Shown here one piece after another: positions 1-64,000 of a stretch of DNA of 64,000 nucleotides (positions are counted from its first letter, which is position 1; the number at the start of each line of letters is the position of its first letter). The stretch is from Enoplosus armatus (lineage: Eukaryota > Chordata > Actinopteri > Centrarchiformes > Enoplosidae), in assembly GCF_043641665.1 (NCBI RefSeq), contig NC_092184.1:315001-379000 (forward strand). The letters are read 5' to 3'. The position numbers and the translations under genes are program-made. The notes below the pieces were generated by a model. It was given only the letters and a program-made list of their open reading frames with translations, was not told the origin of the DNA and did no database searches.

Positions 1-446
1 GTGGACTTTTTACAGTAACTTTGATGAAATCCTGCATTCGAGGAGGAGTCAAATACTCTGGACAGCACCTGCAATCATGGCTGTTGCAGGATCAGCACCT
101 TGACAGCGGTTGTGATACTTCACAGTTTGTAATGTTAAAAAGCTCCTACAGTTTAAAATTTACTCAATACAATTAACTCCATAATCTGTGTCCAGTGTTC
201 TAAAGTGGTCTGTTAAATGTCATTGTGTGTTTGAAAGTCACAGTCACACAAACTGACTAGCTAGAGTAGTGAAATTGGTAGTCGATTGAAAAGTTATCAT
301 TAAATCAATAAAGGAGCCGTTCACCCAAATTACAAAAAAACAAAACATTCCTATTCACCTCTAGTGGTATCTATACATGCAAATAGTTTTAGTTGTATTT
401 GTCCAGGTTTTGAGATACAGTGCCCTCCAGACTTATTGGCACCCTT

Positions 447-1026
447 AATTCAATTCAATTCAATTCAATTCAATTCAATTTTATTTATATAGCGCCAAAT
501 CACAACAAAGTCATCTCATGACACTTTACAAAATAGAGCAGGTCTAGACCGACTCTTTATAATGTTATTACAGAGACCCAACAGTTCCCACCATGAGCAA
601 GCATTTTGGCGACAGTGGCAAGGAAAAACTTCCTTTTAAGAGGCAGAAACCTTGAGCAGAACCAGACTCTAGGTGGGCGGTCATCTGCTTTGACCGGTTG
701 GGTTTTAGGGAGAGAGGGAGAGAGGGAGAGAGAGAGAGAGAGAGAGACAGAGAGACAGAGAGAGAGAGACACAGACAGACAGAGAGACACAGACAGACAG
801 AGAGACACAGACAGACAGACAGACAGACAGATAGGTAGGCAAAGATGTATGGCAGCACTAACAGTAGAAATAGCTGTAATATTAGCTGAGATTAATAATA
901 GGAGCTTTAATAGTGACAGAACTACGACTAAACATAATAACTGTAGTGATGAGAGTCAGGCAGGCCCATGGCGGCAGCAGCACCCAGGCGTACCAGGACC
1001 ACGATCCACAGCGACCTACGAGTCGA
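447..1026 (+). repeat. AATTC-headed interspersed repeat, copy 1 (longest)
   Basis: Starts with (AATTC)n, then TTTATATAGCGCCAAATCAC, a run on CTTTACAAAATAGAGCAGG and AGAGACCCAACAGTTCCCACC, and continues past a GA/GACA microsatellite. The same body occurs at 28701-28872 and 58376-58549. It has no coding capacity. It sits inside a Tc1 relic, so it is a later insertion there. The family is common in percomorph fish from memory; its class (SINE or MITE) is not clear. Confidence 0.75.
711..833 (+). repeat. (GA)n / (GACA)n microsatellite
   Basis: Uninterrupted purine-rich GA units change into GACAGA/CAGACAGA units. It gives spurious low-complexity open frames (RERERE / SLSLSL) on both strands. It belongs to the surrounding interspersed repeat. 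Confidence 0.9.
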
Positions 1027-2190
1027 CAATAGTCAGTGAATATGAGCAAAACAGACTGTTGAAAAGATGTCTTTGCTGTTTATTGTCTTGGTCTTTCACT
1101 CAAAATATTTGCAAAAATCTTACCTTTGCATTTAAGTAAAATTATTGAAAGGCAAAAAATTTTAACATTAAATGAATATTTTACTCCATCACGTGTCCCA
1201 CAATTATTGCCATCCCTAGAAAATCTTATGGTTTAAATCTAACTCAAGTGTATTTCAAGTCATATGTTAAAAATATATACATTTTTAAGTTCACCATGAC
1301 TTCCTGTTTCACTGGGGTATAAATGAGTTATATCTGAGGTGTGAATATATGGGGTGACGCAGGCCAAATTCTCTTACTCATTTGTCACTATGGGGAAAAA
1401 CCCAAGAACACAGTGACGATGTGCGTTGAGAAGTCAGGAAGTTAATATAGGAAAATCTCTTAACAGTTTCCACTATCAGGGCAAGTTTAAAGTGACAGGA
1501 GCCTGGAAGAGGACGTGTGGGTACAGTACATTGACCCCACGCACCGTGAGGAGGATGGTTCGACTGGCATAACAAACTCCAAGGCTCACAGCTGGAGAAT
1601 TGCAGAGGGTAGTTGAGTCTTGCAGTCAAAAACTGTCCAAAACTACCATCAGGTGCCACAAGTTGTTTTGGAGGGTTGCCAGAAAAAAAGCCTAGATGTC
1701 AATCAACAACAAACTAAAGCACCTACCGTATGGGTAGAATAAAGGTTTTGCCATGGCCATCGCAGTCCCCGACCTAAACTCCATAGAAAATCCTTGGGTT
1801 CAGCTGAAGAGGAGAGTCCACAAGCACCGACCTCTCAATCTGAAGGATCTGGAGAGATTCTGTATGGCGGAATGGTCTCAGATTCCCTGCCATGTGTTCA
1901 CCAACCTCATCAGGCGCTATAGGAGAAGACTTGGCCTGTTATCTTGGCAAAGGGAGGCTGCACAAAATATTAAACGAAAGGGTGCCAATAATTGTGGCAC
2001 ATATTTTTGAGAAAAATATTTGTTTCCTGATAAGAATTTAATGGTTCTTTCAGTTATGTTACTTCAATTGAAGGTTAGATTTTTGTGAATATTTTGAATG
2101 AAAGATCATGAGGATAAACAAAGACATTTTTTTGCATCTTGTTTTGCTCATTTTTGCTTAAGGGTGCCAATAATTCTGGTGAGCACTGTA

Positions 2191-3034
2191 TCTGTCTCCA
2201 ATTTATAATTATATCATCTCCACCCCTATACAATGGAGGTGAATGGAATTATTACTACACTATAATTCAGTATTTTTCATTTCAACGTCAGAATCTCATT
2301 TATCAGACTCAAAGGCTTAAATGACAAACTAACAAATTAAAGAGAATCGTAAAATGCTGATGGAATGGTTTTTTAATTTAACCTTTATTTAAACAGGTAA
2401 TCTAATTGATACACAAGGTCTCATTCTCAAGACAGACCCGGTCAACAGTACAACACAAAGTTACAGACAGGACATATCGTCTGTGTATATGTGAACTTGT
2501 AAAAAGATGCCACATTTTCAGGTGACTTAATACATTCATAAGAACAGATTATACATTGACTCCCAGTGAATTTAAAATGTATTGAATTGATCACCTCAGC
2601 TTCTGTCATTTTAAGTTTTTCCTGAAGCATATTTCTGGGTGATCTCCCTTGTATACTGTTCTTTTTAATTGACAAGCATTTTCCAAGCCAAACAAGTGAT
2701 TTGCTATGAAAATCAAGAACTATAGTACACATATCCACCACAACGGCCATGTTTAGTTGCAAATAGCACCTAATCCATGTCAAATTCAGACTTTCAGTGT
2801 CCATAATGATTTAGAAAAAGTGAGATCCACAATTTGAGAGAGGCAGACAACAGAGTGATGCCAAATGATGCAGGGAGCAACCCGCAAACATATGGGTCTC
2901 CAAACAGTAGATTGTGCTACGAACGCAGACTGGCTCCCTGTATATTGTAGTGTCAATCACTGGCTGATGCAGCGAGGAAGATGTGCTGTTAGTAGGTATG
3001 CATAAAAATGCTATCCATTCCTCTGCCACCACAG
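2191..3034 (+). other. Intron sequence before exon (a)
   Basis: No gene or recognised repeat. It contains a generic low-complexity stretch (TTTATTTAAACAGG) near 2375-2400, which resembles fish repeat tails. The last 30 bases hold the pyrimidine-containing 3' splice region of exon (a). Confidence 0.6.
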
Positions 3035-63550
<60,516 letters not shown>

Positions 63551-63599
63551 GTGAGAGCTAAAGACAGGTGGAGTAGTGCTTGTGGTGGTAGACATTTGG

Positions 63600-63841
63600 G
63601 AGAGGAATCTCTAGCATGTGGAGCGCACCCAAAGCGCTTTACAGCTAAGTCTCATTCACCCATTCACTCACACATTCACACACCAATGGCGACCGAGCTG
63701 CCATGCAAGGTGCTGGTTCAGTGTCTTGCTCAAGGACATTTCGACATGACGTGGGATCGAACCCCCAACCTGCTCTAACCAGCTTTACCTCCTGTGCGAC
63801 AGTGCTAGCGACAGTGCTAACCACTGCGCCACCATGCCGCC
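63600..63841 (+). repeat. Fish interspersed repeat (AAAGCGCTTTACA...CCACCATGCCGCCC)
   Basis: CCCAAAGCGCTTTACAGCTA, CATTCACCCATTCACTCACA, CTGCCATGCAAGGTGCTGG, GTGTCTTGCTCAAGGACAT, GTGGGATCGAACCCCCAACC and the end CTAACCACTGCGCCACCATG. It begins only 50 bases after the donor of exon (u). Confidence 0.8.
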
Positions 63842-64000
63842 CTGTGCTGCTTGGGTCAGATATCAACTGCAGGAACACAAAAAGGTCCTGAGGAACTGAA
63901 CATAAATGGCACAACATGAACATGTACTCTAGCTCCATAAAATTTCAGACCACTGCAAGTTAGATATAATCATCCCTGCTTTACTTTGTCCTCTAGCTTG
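63842..64000 (+). other. Start of next intron
   Basis: No feature recognised. The final bases (TTACTTTGTCCTCTAGCTTG) end in CTAG and could be an acceptor region, but no coding match can be shown. Confidence 0.3.

Larger units (their letters stand above)
418..2188 (+). mobile_element. Tc1/mariner relic with internal deletion and nested repeat
   Basis: The ends are inverted repeats: CAGTGCCCTCCAGACTTATT at the left and, in reverse complement, CAGTGCTCACCAGAATTATT at the right. Each is flanked by a TA target site (416-417 and 2189-2190). A C-terminal transposase piece remains at 1753-1959, with PDLNSIENPW in place of the usual SPDLNPIENLW and RRVHKHRPLNLKDLERFCM after it. The region about 1390-1740 is a broken N-terminal part with several stops. 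Most of the DDE core is deleted. A different repeat (447-1026) is inserted just inside the left end. Confidence 0.85.

Noticed and set aside
447..480. CRISPR-like array of short repeats
   Set aside because: AATTC pentamers in direct tandem, without spacers; a microsatellite-like start of an interspersed repeat in a vertebrate genome.
606..1139. A 177-codon open frame rich in Arg-Glu and Arg-Gln
   Set aside because: Runs through the GA/GACA microsatellite and an interspersed repeat; no conserved domain.
63954..64000. Start of the next myo18a exon after CTCTAG
   Set aside because: Only four bases follow the possible acceptor; too short to support.

Overview
The window is a piece of a ray-finned (teleost) fish chromosome. 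The evidence is a multi-exon vertebrate gene with GT-AG introns, and introns filled with fish-type repeats: several Tc1/mariner relics, hAT-type non-autonomous elements, CR1/L2-type and L1-type LINE fragments, a Ty3/Gypsy remnant, and long (TG)n tracts. No prokaryotic features are present.

The only host gene recognised is on the + strand and runs through the whole window: myo18a (unconventional myosin XVIIIA; one of the teleost myo18aa/myo18ab pair, which cannot be told apart here). I placed 21 consecutive coding exons between 3035 and 63550. Their splice phases all agree and together they encode 863 consecutive codons plus one leading base. The protein segment starts late in the motor domain. 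It then passes through the SH1/SH2-like helix, converter, one IQ motif and neck hinge, and continues into a long uninterrupted coiled-coil tail. The 5' part (PDZ/KE-rich region and most of the motor) lies left of the window. The tail end, stop codon and 3' UTR lie to the right.

Layout: 1-3034, intron with a Tc1 relic carrying a nested repeat; 3035-4063, two motor exons; 4064-9062, repeat-module array, hAT-like element and LINE tail; 9063-14463, converter exons; 14464-21957, a nearly full-length Tc1 relic and other repeats; 21958-22086, IQ exon; 22087-29945, a hAT with perfect 8-bp target duplication, a LINE split by a Tc1, and TG tracts; 29946-31750, neck and first coiled-coil exons; 31751-37158, a CR1/L2 LINE split by another repeat, and a Tc1 relic; 37159-48285, ten coiled-coil exons, with a Gypsy gag/LTR remnant between the first two; 48286-57618, a 9.3-kb intron with a TTAA-flanked element encoding a Cys-rich protein, a second split LINE and an L1 relic; 57619-63550, the last three exons, with another Tc1 relic and a LINE fragment.

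The less expected observations are: near-perfect fold-back hairpins with very short loops, one of which seems to have arisen by template switching when compared with a sister repeat module; a TTAA-flanked inverted-repeat element with a Cys-motif ORF; a Gypsy gag next to an oppositely oriented LTR with an unusually long tRNA-Pro match; and 3' splice sites preceded by GT-repeat rather than a pyrimidine tract. I did not find a convincing new multi-gene system.
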